A DNA stretch of 64,000 nt from Doryteuthis pealeii (taxonomy: Eukaryota; Mollusca; Cephalopoda; Myopsida; Loliginidae): assembly GCA_023376005.1 (NCBI GenBank), contig CM042162.1, positions 90,347,758 through 90,411,757 on the forward strand, given 5' to 3'. A program made the position numbers and the translations under genes. Under the pieces are notes generated by a model. That model did not search any database. It had not been told where the DNA came from and saw only the letters and a list, made by a program, of their open reading frames with translations. Positions 55,440 to 64,000 of this stretch are shown piece after piece. Each line of letters begins with the position of its first letter. The stretch's first letter is position 1.

Positions 55440-56310
55440 CAGAATAAGGCCATTTCTACAAGTAGTTCAGTTGTGAGAACGGAGATGGACCACGGATCAA
55501 CTTTTTTCTTTTTTTCTTTTTATGTACCCTGTCACACATATGAAGCCCTCGTCAGACAGGCCCTGCCACACAGGTCAGTCTTAAATGTAGGAAATGATTC
55601 CATGACGTCCGTCATGTGTCGCTTCAGGATGGAGTGCTCGACCCGCCTTACCTCAAACTTCTTATAGCTACCATCGGCCTGTCTTTCCAAGAAGATGTGT
55701 ACCCAGCCCAACCCTTTCTGTCAATTGGTCCTTATCGCTGAGACTGACTTCGATGTCAACCCCATATCGAGACGCTCCCCTGTCCTGACACCAGTTCGTC
55801 GTTTGGGGTTTCCTGATCTCTCAAGATCGAGAAGTGTCCAGACATTCCAGGTGACTATTCTTAGCGTTGTTTTTTGTTGTAATATTTCCTTGTTTTCACC
55901 CAGCTAATGTTGACATCCGTCGAACCGCAGGTCTCTGGTCAGTTTGATAGGTGAACTGGCATTTGTTTAGGTCTCCTTTTCTAGACACTTCCCAAATGGT
56001 TGGGTGAACAGTGTTACCCAAGGGGCTGCTCAGTCACCCACAACCTCGCCGAGGCACGTTGCTGTTCAATCGGCAAGGCAGTGACGTTAGGTAGGTCACT
56101 AGTCACATCCTATGTAGATTCACATCTACGTGCTTCCAGCCCGTCAGGCCTACACATGTCACCATTCCTCCATCACTATGGGACTTGTAGAAATATCTGC
56201 ACTTGTTTTTTTTGTTTTACATGTTGTGCGCTTGTGCGACACGCACCGCATACTCTCCTTCCCCAAAGTCAAGTATCAGTGACAAGCCGAGGCAAGATGA
56301 CTGAGAGACT
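55440..56310 (-). pseudogene. Possible APE-type LINE endonuclease fragment and 5' leader
   Basis: On the minus strand near 55,860-55,800, VTWNVWTLLD resembles the conserved N-terminal strand of APE-type LINE endonucleases (WNVRTL). A frame shift later, at about 55,775-55,690, YGVDI...LSDKDQLTE fits the VDI...LSET(R) segment. Upstream on the minus strand (56,310-55,900) is GC-richer sequence like a LINE 5' leader. A further open segment (55,675-55,530, ending SYV-stop) has no match I know. Broken and non-functional. Confidence 0.45.
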
Positions 56311-57543
56311 TTGGAGAACGCAGGTGAATGATCTGACTAGATCTACGGGTCCACCACACCGAGAAAAAAAAGAGAAATTTCTAAGTTTTAACTTAGTATA
56401 AGTCAACATGTACCATTTTCTATTAAATAGGTGATATTGACACAATTGCATCAGCTTTAACTGGGGGAAATTCACATAAAAAGTAGACAATGAGGAAGGG
56501 GGATTAGGTATGGGGGATTCTTTCTAAGTCATTTAAAACAGAATAAAAATGTATTTTCTTTTTTTACATACCCCTGTGAATAAATTGTGTTAGAGTCAAA
56601 GATAAAACGCAAAAATCCATATATTATCCTTTTCTATAAAAAAGAAATATTAAAACAGTCACTTATCTGAAACAAACTTATTAGTGCTTGTGTCACATCC
56701 TGTCTATAGAAGATGTGTTGGGTAAATACATACATAGATTGTAAGGGTTGAAGAGATGATGTCAGTGACGGGATAAAGAGAATAAAAGATATAAAGAAAA
56801 AGAAGAAGAAAAAAAAGAAATTTTGCCGTATCTATCTATCTATCTATCTATCTATGTAAGCCTGTTACTATCTATTTATATATCTATCTATCTCACATTA
56901 ATAATCTGTCGTCCAGAAATAAGTACACCCTACTAACTTTTTGAGCCGTATCCTGTCTATAGAGAAAGGGTTGAAAGTTAAAGAGGAATTTAAAAAAAAA
57001 CGAAAAAAAAAAAACCTCGAAAAAACAAAGAACAAAAAGACGTAAATTTAGAAAGACTTGAAGATGGCGAGATTATAATAATAAAAAAAGAAAAAAAAAA
57101 AGGAAAACAGATTTAGAAATCTATCGATAAAATGTTATTTTCTAATTTTTGCTAAAAAGAATCATCTAATCGAAATTTTAAAATATCTGCGAATTTTTTT
57201 TTCCCCGGGTAATAACTAGTTAAAATATATAAAAAGAAGAAAGAAAGGATTTTTTTTTTTTAAAATATGGAGCTTAAATGAGATTTTGATTTGATAAGTT
57301 AAGATTAAATCCAGAAATAACAGCCGATCTACGGTGAATATATGAAAAATGAAGATAAACCACCGAAATAATACGTTGTGATATGATATAATGAAATTCC
57401 ATTGCTATCTGCTTCCTGATTGGTTTGAAACTAGGCACACACCCACAACATCTCATGCGCTTGATGAATTACATACAGTCACAGGCTAAATATTCTTCGC
57501 ATGAAATACAGTATTCCCGATGAATAAGTACACGCAAATAAAA
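56311..57543. other. AT-rich intergenic
   Basis: No gene supported. CTAT repeat at 56,828-56,856 and A-rich runs at 56,990-57,100. GTATCCTGTCTATAGA(G/A) occurs in related form near 56,697 and 56,948. Confidence 0.45.
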
Positions 57544-57797
57544 GGACCATATTGCCTTTAGGCACCCCTTTTTGATCTCGATTAAGAAAAGGACATGTTT
57601 TTCATTTACACCGTCAATATCTGGTTGTTGGTTAGGGTTTTGGGGTTAGGGTTAGCGGTAAGGGTGAGGGGTTAGTTTTATAATTAAAAAAAACTAAAAA
57701 TCGTCTGTTAAAAGAACCGGATATTGACGGGTGTAAATGAAAAACATGTCCTTTTCTTAATCGAGATCAAAATGGGTGCCTAAAGGTCATATGGTCC
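57544..57797. mobile_element. Telomere-like MITE, 254-bp copy
   Basis: Terminal inverted repeats (GGACCATATTGCCTTTAGGC / GCCTAAAGGTCATATGGTCC) enclose a short GTTAGGG-type tract at 57,630-57,680. Same family as 50,570-50,878. The flanking duplication is not obvious here. Confidence 0.8.
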
Positions 57798-57834
57798 CAA
57801 AGTAGTTAATTTTCTTCTTAACTAAAAAGATCCT

Positions 57835-57905
57835 CCTCCTCCTCTCCTCCTCCTCCTCCCCCTCAACCCCCTCCTTCATCATCATCATTATCATCATCAT
57901 CATCA
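57835..57905. repeat. (CTC)n and (CAT)n tail
   Basis: CTC repeats then CAT repeats. In minus orientation the GAT repeat lies downstream of the LINE frame and may be its tail. Confidence 0.8.
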
Positions 57906-58069
57906 TTTCTACTTGCTGACTTAATTCGTGCAACAAATCCTCAGTTTATATGCAAGACAGACGCCGTTCATTTGGTCCATCCCATTCACACAAAAAGGGG
58001 CCTAAGATTGATACTACATGCACCCTCACCGACCCAACTTAGTCATAGTGAATAAAGTCCTCCGATTCG

Positions 58070-58581
58070 ATCTACCCCCCCCTGCGAGTAGCACGGATGT
58101 CTATGACAATTTATCACCAATATGATATGATTACAATATATTAGTAATTGCTCTCGGGAGGTCCTCAGCACAGCATTCAGTATCCGCGCAGAGCTGGTCA
58201 ATGTACGTCTTTGTTCGGCGGCCTAAATGGGCGTGCCCATCTGCTGGTTTCCATCGGAGAACGTCACATATGAGTTCGTCCCCGCTTCTCCAGCACATAT
58301 TGTTTGTCTCACTCGCATAGTCTGTGTGATAGGAGGCAAGTGGCCGTACAGCTGCTTTCTTTTAGGGTATTGATTCCTCGATTTATTTAATATCACGCAC
58401 TGCATTCTAGTGCAGCTCCCATCTAGCTTATTCTCTTGGTGCTTTTTTAGAGTCCAGGTGGTACAGCCATACAGTAGCACTGATTCAACTACGACTTGGA
58501 AGTTTTGTCGCTCTAGCTTGTCAGTGACATTAGATTTCCATATGACTGATAATATGTCTATATCAGACCACGCCTTACCTA
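58070..58581 (-). pseudogene. Non-LTR reverse transcriptase C-terminal part
   Basis: Minus-strand translation gives LLYGCTTWTLKKHQENKLDG (58,480 downward), KQLYGHLPPI, and then, after a frame change, TYIDQLCADTECCAEDLPRA near 58,200-58,150. These are hallmark C-terminal phrases of jockey/RTE-like LINE polymerases, whose element copies RNA into target DNA. It joins the part at 59,171-59,410 across a solo LTR. No catalytic YADD region is present; several frameshifts. Confidence 0.8.
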
Positions 58582-59166
58582 TGTAGCATAGCCGCCTTTC
58601 TTACCGCACTAAATAGATATATGTTATATACTGGCTTTTCACTGTACCCAATCTATATAACGTTATATACCTTTCTTTAATTCTTACTCTGTCGTCTATT
58701 CTTCCGGCCGGCTTTGCTTCTGATCGTCTATCATCTATCTTGGTCTGGTATATCTTCTAATGTCTCGTCTGGTCTTCTATTGAGGATTCCGGGTCTGTTT
58801 CTGTTTTGGGTTTCTCTTATCAGAAGCCTGTGTCATTGTTTGTTTTTGGTAATAAACACAAGACTTTCGATTTATGTGTTGATGTTACTTTTATTCCAGA
58901 TCCCCCACCCAGACAATCTGCGCAGATGAGGCTTACATGTTGCTAGCTCGGCTTCTAAGTTCTAACTGACTTTTACTTACTTAGTATCCTTAAACCGGAA
59001 AGAGGGCTTTCTATGGGGGTTCCGTTCTCACGGTCTATCCCCAGCAAGCAAGGTCAGAGTGAGGTCAAACGCTGTCACTCACTCTCAAAGCCATCAGCTG
59101 TACTGATCGCCATAATGATTTCTACAATACCTTAAAATGTATTAGGGATCCAATAATTATGTAACA
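58582..59166 (-). mobile_element. Solo LTR nested in LINE, TSD CCTA
   Basis: 585 bp with plus-strand ends TGTAGCATAG and AATTATGTAACA, flanked by CCTA at 58,578-58,581 and 59,167-59,170. Its inner blocks (TTTCTCTTATCAGAAGCC, AATCTGCGCAGATGAGG, AAACCGGAAAGAGGG) match the 38,695 and 1,245 copies. The LINE frame resumes on the other side after allowing for one copy of the duplication, which confirms the boundaries. Confidence 0.85.
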
Positions 59167-59170
59167 CCTA

Positions 59171-59410
59171 TACGTGCCTCAAAATCGCTATCTGTGGATG
59201 AGATATTGTTACCTAGGTATGTGAATGATCCACCGATTTTATAGGCTTACCGTCGAGTATGGAGATGTCTCCTTTATTTTTAAGACACATGAACTCAGTT
59301 TTATCGGAGTTAACAGAGAAGCCAATGTTCTGTGCTACCTTCTCTAGGCTATGTAGATAGAGCAGGTTTTCAGCCATAAGACACTGCTTAGTCCTGGGAT
59401 GTGTTCGCAC
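59171..59410 (-). pseudogene. Non-LTR reverse transcriptase, post-palm segment
   Basis: Minus-strand reading LLYLHSLEKVAQNIGFSVNS, DKTEFMC and GDISILDGKPIKSVD is the region just after the active site in jockey/RTE-like polymerases (GL.VN..KTE.M pattern). Truncated at about 59,410, so the catalytic core is missing. Confidence 0.8.
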
Positions 59411-59549
59411 ATAACTGTTTTATGTAACTTATTGCTGAGGGTAGCTTATTCTATTCGTTTATTTATATTCTAGTTCTAATCTCTGTATTATTTATGTTAC
59501 AATTCATGAGAAGTCATAAGTTGTGAACAGACCTGTAGCTAGGAAGCTA

Positions 59550-59816
59550 TTGAAAGAAAGAAAGAAAGAAAGAAAGAAAGAAAAAAGAAAGGGTTGGATA
59601 ATATATATAGAAAGAAAAAAGAAAGAAAAAAAGAAAGAAAGGGTTGGATAATATATGTAGAAAGAAAAAGAAAGAAAAAAAAAGAAAGAAGGTTGGATAA
59701 TATATATAGAAAGAAAAAAGAAAAAAGAAAGAAAGATAAAGAAAGAAAGAAGCAATTCTGTATAATATACAAAGAAAATGAAGAAGAAAGAAAAAGAAAA
59801 AAGAAGAAAGGGTTTT
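59550..59816. repeat. GAAA repeat with GGTTGGATAATATATA tags
   Basis: Three copies of GGTTGGATAATATATRTAGAAAG at about 59,592, 59,642 and 59,692 separate GAAA tracts. The inverse of the tag (TATATATTATCCAACCC) recurs in the TTTC arrays at 62,490-63,120. Confidence 0.9.
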
Positions 59817-60456
59817 TCTAATATCTTATTATAATGGAGATTGTTGGTTTGTATGTCTGTAACCGAAACTATATTACTATTCAAGTCATAATTCCCTTTG
59901 TTATTTACATCACATTCTCCATGATTTTATTTTTATTTAAACCTCAATTATTAATAAAATTGTTTTATATCATTAAGACTGTTGGCATATATACATACTA
60001 ATAACATGCAATTGTTTTATATATTACAAGACAATAGCGGTTTACAGTGTGAATTGAAGGCTTATTTGCATTTTGATCTTAAAAAATTGATTTTAATAAA
60101 TATGTGCTTAGTATTATGATTTCTAATTGTTTGGTTTTATATTAATGAATATGAGCAAAAATCTCGGGGATAAATCTTAAAAGAAATCCATTAACAAGAA
60201 GAAATAACTGTAATATTATTCTTTACTTCCTATTTAACTAAATAGTTAAATTAGGAAAAATTTACCAATGAAAGACGGGAGTAAGTGCAAATGATGGAAC
60301 AGTTAGTTTCAAAGTTGTTCTATTTTTCAATCATACTGCCTCTGTTCCAAATATTTTATCTGAATTCTTATTCAGTTTTCATTAGCCTTTCAAATTTACA
60401 TATTTATCATATTAAAACTTAAATACTTGCACCCGGAGGGTGCATATATTTGCTAG
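59817..60456 (+). mobile_element. Helitron-like element, family A, best copy
   Basis: 640 bp. The 5' end is TCTAATATCTTATTATAATGG, the 3' hairpin TGCACCCGGAGGGTGCA (60,428-60,444), then 8 bases and CTAG at 60,453-60,456, followed by T. Copies at 37,124-37,750 (-), 40,199-41,086 (+, interrupted) and in the left arm. AT-rich without coding, so non-autonomous. The 5' region GGAGATTG...TGTCTGTAACCGAAAC is related to family B. Confidence 0.6.
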
Positions 60457-60560
60457 TATATTGAAAGAAAGAAAGAAAAAGAAAGAAAGAAAGAACATTT
60501 GAATAATATACAATATAAAGAAGTACTAAAAAAAATAAGAAAAGAAAGAAAGAGATATAT
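60457..60560. repeat. GAAA tract
   Basis: GAAA units with ACATTTGAATAATATACAATATAAAGAAGTAC, the exact inverse of which lies at 62,415-62,455. Confidence 0.85.
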
Positions 60561-60589
60561 CAAATTAAGGGCTGTTGATTTAGAATCAA

Positions 60590-61320
60590 GGGGTTCCCAT
60601 GGAAAATTACCGGTGTCTGTTAATAACCCTTGAACCCTTAGAAAGCGGTGGCTGGGGGTCTTAGTGTCTTGGGTATTACGTTAAACGGTAATTTATGAGG
60701 AAGTGCGTCCCGGTCTCATGCCTCAAAAATTGCTACCCGGTGACCATCAAAATAACAACCCCAGCTCGTCGTAATTCTTGTTTATTTATCATAATTTGTC
60801 GTAATTCTTGTTTAGATTTGAAGATGGATATATAGTTTGGAATAGACTGAGATAGATAGATAGATAAACAAACAAAATAATATAGATAGATATGAACAAA
60901 TGGAGATAGATATTTTCGACAAGTAAATGTATTTGGGGGGGGGGAGTCGCATCTTTTTTTGTCGTAATTCTTGTTTATTTAAACTAAAAACAAGACATTA
61001 AACAAACATGAATAAAAAAATCTTAGTATTTAAAGTAATATAGATAAATATGAACAAATTGAGATAGATAGATAGATATGAAGATGGATAGTTTTGAATA
61101 GACTGAGCTGGGTCGTTATTTTAATAGTCACCGGGTAGCAATTTTTGAGGCAGGAGAAATTACCCATTAAACTGTAGCTAATTGTGATGTTCCAATTCTG
61201 GAGCTCTGTGGAATGTGGAGTATCCCTTCATCGCCATTACTCCCAGGTACAATCTGACCCGGAGTGGTAATACCTGTTAGGGTCCCATCTATGGATTAAA
61301 TAGAACAAACTGATTTTTAT
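60590..61320 (+). repeat. Repeat C copy, split by foldback element
   Basis: Left piece AGAAAGCGGTGGCTGGGGG...TATTACGTTAAAC (to 60,686). Right piece ACTGTAGCTAATTGTGATG...CTGACCCGGAGTGGTAATACC...ATGGATTAAATAGAAC (61,171 onward). Continuous with 3,600-3,780 once the insertion is removed. Confidence 0.7.
60687..61166. mobile_element. Foldback element, 480 bp, TSD TTAAAC
   Basis: TTAAAC at 60,681-60,686 and 61,167-61,172. The arms pair through TGCCTCAAAAATTGCTACCCGGTGAC (60,720-60,745) and GTCACCGGGTAGCAATTTTTGAGGC (61,126-61,151). Ends GGTAATTT / AAATTACC. The interior has GTCGTAATTCTTGTTTA three times and GATA repeats. A TTAA-containing target is typical of piggyBac-type elements, but the ends lack the usual CCC start, so family is open. 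Confidence 0.65.
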
Positions 61321-61369
61321 CTAAACTGTGTGTAAAAAATTGAGTTAAATTTTTTTTTTGAATACCTAT

Positions 61370-61605
61370 CATTAAGTAGTCGGGCAGGCCTAATATCGGT
61401 ATCAGCCAGACAGCGAGTGAGTCTATCCCGTTTTCATTAGCGCTAGAACAAGGAGATTTATTAAACGTCTGAGGTGGAGCGCCACACCTACTATCAGCTC
61501 CCCACTTTACCGCACAGATCCCTGTTCTACTCATACGCTGAGTTGGCGAGGGCCGGTATCGAACCAACCGAAAGCTCTACCGACTGAGCTAAACCGGCCC
61601 TAAAA
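61370..61605 (-). mobile_element. SINE S1 inserted in repeat C
   Basis: Inverted A box CTCTACCGACTGAGCTAAACC (61,576-61,596) and inverted B box GGCCGGTATCGAACC. The stretch between boxes is shorter than in other copies (deletion). Repeat C continues beyond it with AACGGCTTTGGCATAAAATAATCC. Confidence 0.8.
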
Positions 61606-61690
61606 AACGGCTTTGGCATAAAATAATCCAGCAAGGGTTGACATGACGTTAAAATCCAACCAGCCAACCAACCAACCAACTTACAGTTTT
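61606..61690 (+). repeat. Repeat C, 3' end
   Basis: GGCATAAAATAATCCAGCAAGGGTTGACATGACGTTAAAATCC followed by CCAACCAACC repeats. Confidence 0.65.
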
Positions 61691-62389
61691 GTGTCTCTCG
61701 TAACTTTTAGTATAGAATATTTGTTTCAAGTAATATTTAGTTAAGAAAGCTTAACTATTCTTGACGAAACACGAGCGAATAACCAGCTTGGGAGATATTG
61801 TCTATTTTCATCGTTGTTTCAGCCATAAGAGCTTCTTTGCGGACTGATTTCAACCAATATCTCGTGTCCAACAAAATGAAATCTCGTTCGGCACGAGAGT
61901 GGATTTATATCGTTGTTGCTTTGTCGTGTTTTATACTTCTTTCTTTCTTTCTTTCTCTTTTTTTCTTTCTTTCTACTTGTTCAATTTCCATTTCTATACC
62001 GAGGAACGTTTGAGAGATTATTTGAAACCAAGGGAGATAACTCTATAACCGGATTGGTTTTCTATTCAGCAGATAATGTCTGGAAGCGAATTTTGTACAA
62101 AATGGAATATTTTGCCCTTTATATAGCAAGGAACAAACCAAGCAAATAAATAAGGAACAAAATGTCGCAGGGGTCAAGAATGTTTAAAAAAGCTACCTTG
62201 CTAAATATAATAGAACGAGAAGTATAAAAAAATATATATAAAAATAAAAAGTAAATAAAAACAACGAGGATCTGTCAATCAAATATTGAATTGAATGAAA
62301 GAATTGAAAGGAACAAAAACAGTTTTTTCTGATTGGGTGTAAAAACTGTATAATTTAAAGACGTAATTCAATTCTATCATTTTCTTTTC
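61691..62389. other. Intergenic
   Basis: No gene supported. A short TTTC run at 61,937-61,980. ACGAGAGTGGATTTATATCG and neighbours show no recognised repeat. Confidence 0.45.
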
Positions 62390-62562
62390 TTATACATCTC
62401 TTTCTTTCTTTTCTTCTTTTTTTAGTACTTCTTTATATTGTATATTATTCAAATGTTCTTTCTTTCTTTCTTTTTTCTTTCTTTTCTTTCTATATATATT
62501 ATCCAACCCTTTCTTTTTTTCTTTCTTTCTTTCAATATATATTAGACACAACTCCTTTCTCT

Positions 62563-62607
<45 letters not shown>

Positions 62608-62639
62608 ATTTTTTCTTTGTATATTATACAGAAATTGCT

Positions 62640-62676
<37 letters not shown>

Positions 62677-62962
62677 TTTCTTTCTTTCTCTTTGTACAGA
62701 AATTGCTTCTTTTTTCTTTCCCTTTTCTTTCTTTTTTCTTTCTTTTTTTCTTCTATATATATATTATCCAACCCTTACATTATTTCTTTCTCTGTATATT
62801 ATTTAGAATTACCTCTTTCTTTCTTTCAATATATATTATACAAAATTTCTTTCTTTCTCTTTTTTTCTTTCTTTCTCAATTTTTCTCTCTTTTTTCTTTC
62901 TTTCTTTCTTTTCTTTTTTTGTTTGTATATTAGACAAAACTACTTTTCTTCTTTTTTTTTCT

Positions 62963-62998
<36 letters not shown>

Positions 62999-63425
62999 TT
63001 CTTTCTTTCTTGTCTTTCTTTCTTTTGTTATTATACAGAAATTCCTTCCTTTTTCTTTTTTTTCTTTCTTTCTCTTTTTTTCTTTTTTCTTTTCTTTCAT
63101 ATATATTATCCAACCTTTTCTTTCTTCTTTCTTTCTTAACTTTCTTTCTTTGATATTATTTAGAAATTACCTTTCTTATATTTTTTTCTTTTTCTTTCTT
63201 TTCTTTCTTTATTCATTTTTTTCTTTGTATATTATACAGAAATTTCTTTCTTTTCTTTCTTTCTTTTTCTTTCTTCTTTCTTCTTTTTTCTTTAAATTTC
63301 TTCAATTCTATCACTTCTCTTTCATTTACATCTCTTCTTTCTTTTCTTATTCTTTATTGCCCTTAGTAAATTATACATATATTTCTTACATATCTTTTCT
63401 TAAAAAATATCTTTCCTTTTCTAAA
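62390..63425. repeat. TTTC higher-order array with ATATTATACAGAAATT tags
   Basis: TTTC tracts interrupted at intervals by TATATTATACAGAAATT (about 62,618, 62,693, 63,028, 63,227 and variants) and TATATATTATCCAACCC (about 62,492, 62,753, 63,098). The Phe/Ser-rich frames up to 178 codons are translations of the array. Confidence 0.9.
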
Positions 63426-63570
63426 TTCCTTATTATTCCCCAAGTTTTGTCTCAGCCGGTAAAAAAGGCCTCAGGCTGCTTACAATACCTGCTGTTGTGG
63501 TCACCACTGGACAGACTCATTGCAGATTAGCAGCGATGATTTGGTTGGAGCCAGTGCTTATTTCTTTGGA
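63426..63570. other. Unique island inside TTTC arrays
   Basis: CTCAGCCGGTAAAAAAGGCC, GGTCACCACTGGACAGACTC. About 145 bp of ordinary sequence with no recognised match. Confidence 0.6.
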
Positions 63571-64000
63571 AATTTATATACGGAATTACTTTTATCTTTC
63601 TTTTCTTTCTTCTTTTTCTTTGTATATAATCTGAAATTATTTTTTTTATCTTTCTTTCTTATTTCCTCTTTCTTTCTATCTTTTTTTCTGTTCTTTCTAT
63701 ATGACGTGAAATTATTTTTTATCTTTCTTTCTTTCTCTCTTTCTCTTCTTTCTTTCTTTCTTTCTTTCTTTCTTTATTTATTATATTTATTTACATATTA
63801 TACGTAATTACGTTTCTCTTTTTCTCTTGTTTGTTTGTTTTTCTTTTCTTCTTTCCTTCTTTCTTTCTTTCTTTCTTTCTTTCTTTGTATATAATATGAA
63901 ATTACTTTTGTCGTTCGTTCTTTCTCTCTTTTTCTTCTTTCTTTGCATATTATACGTTATTACATTTTATTATTTCTTTCTTTCTTTCTTTCTTTCTTCT
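63571..64000. repeat. TTTC higher-order array, continues past window end
   Basis: TTTC tracts with the tag family drifting to ATATAATCTGAAATTA, ATATGACGTGAAATTA, ATATTATACGTAATTA and ATATAATATGAAATTA. The tract runs to the last base. Confidence 0.9.

Overview
This is eukaryotic, non-coding, repeat-saturated DNA. I find no convincing host protein-coding gene, rRNA gene or functional tRNA gene. Long translations in the window come from TTTC/GAAA, CT/CA and similar low-complexity tracts. The only peptides with recognisable homology are decayed non-LTR retrotransposon (LINE) fragments: an R2/NeSL-like restriction-type endonuclease end at 49.2-49.8 kb, a jockey/RTE-like reverse transcriptase fragment at 58.1-59.4 kb, and a possible APE-type endonuclease fragment at 55.5-55.9 kb. 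Several tRNA-derived SINE families, Helitron-like ends, TTAGGG-like tracts and dense microsatellites suggest an invertebrate genome, most likely a mollusc and plausibly a cephalopod. That assignment is inference from repeat style, not proof.

The dominant structure is a giant inverted duplication. The sequence from the 100-N gap (ends 8,260) to about 32,776 reappears, reverse-complemented and in the same order, from about 33,015 to about 55,180, around a roughly 240-bp unpaired centre near 32.89 kb. Each landmark in one arm has a mirror partner in the other: SINEs, the LTR, Helitron-like elements, the LINE end, the 32-bp minisatellite and the microsatellites. The left arm is about 24.5 kb and the right arm about 22.2 kb. 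The left copy is full of small insertions and broken microsatellites, the right copy is clean, and the left arm begins exactly at the scaffold gap. I therefore favour a fold-back long-read or assembly artefact, with the right arm as true sequence and the left arm as nearly unpolished read. A real palindrome is not excluded.

Layout. 1-8,160 is a separate contig: Helitron-like element, GAAA tracts, a solo LTR with TAAT target duplication, dispersed repeats C and D, a 52-bp minisatellite and a CT/CA block. 8,161-8,260 is the gap. 8,261-32,776 is the noisy left arm. 33,015-55,180 is the right arm. 55,180-64,000 is unique relative to the palindrome: LINE pieces, a solo LTR nested in a LINE, a telomere-like MITE, a Helitron-like element, a foldback element nested in repeat C, a SINE nested in repeat C, and long TTTC higher-order repeats running off the end.

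Nothing here works as a pathway. What can be read is a history of nested insertions, several with intact target-site duplications: solo LTRs (TTAC, TAAT, CCTA), a telomere-like MITE in repeat C (GCCATT), a 5'-truncated SINE in a Helitron-like 3' hairpin (16 bp), and a foldback element in repeat C (TTAAAC). 'Repeat C', 'D', 'E' and SINE names 'S1', 'S2', 'S3' are labels local to this annotation.
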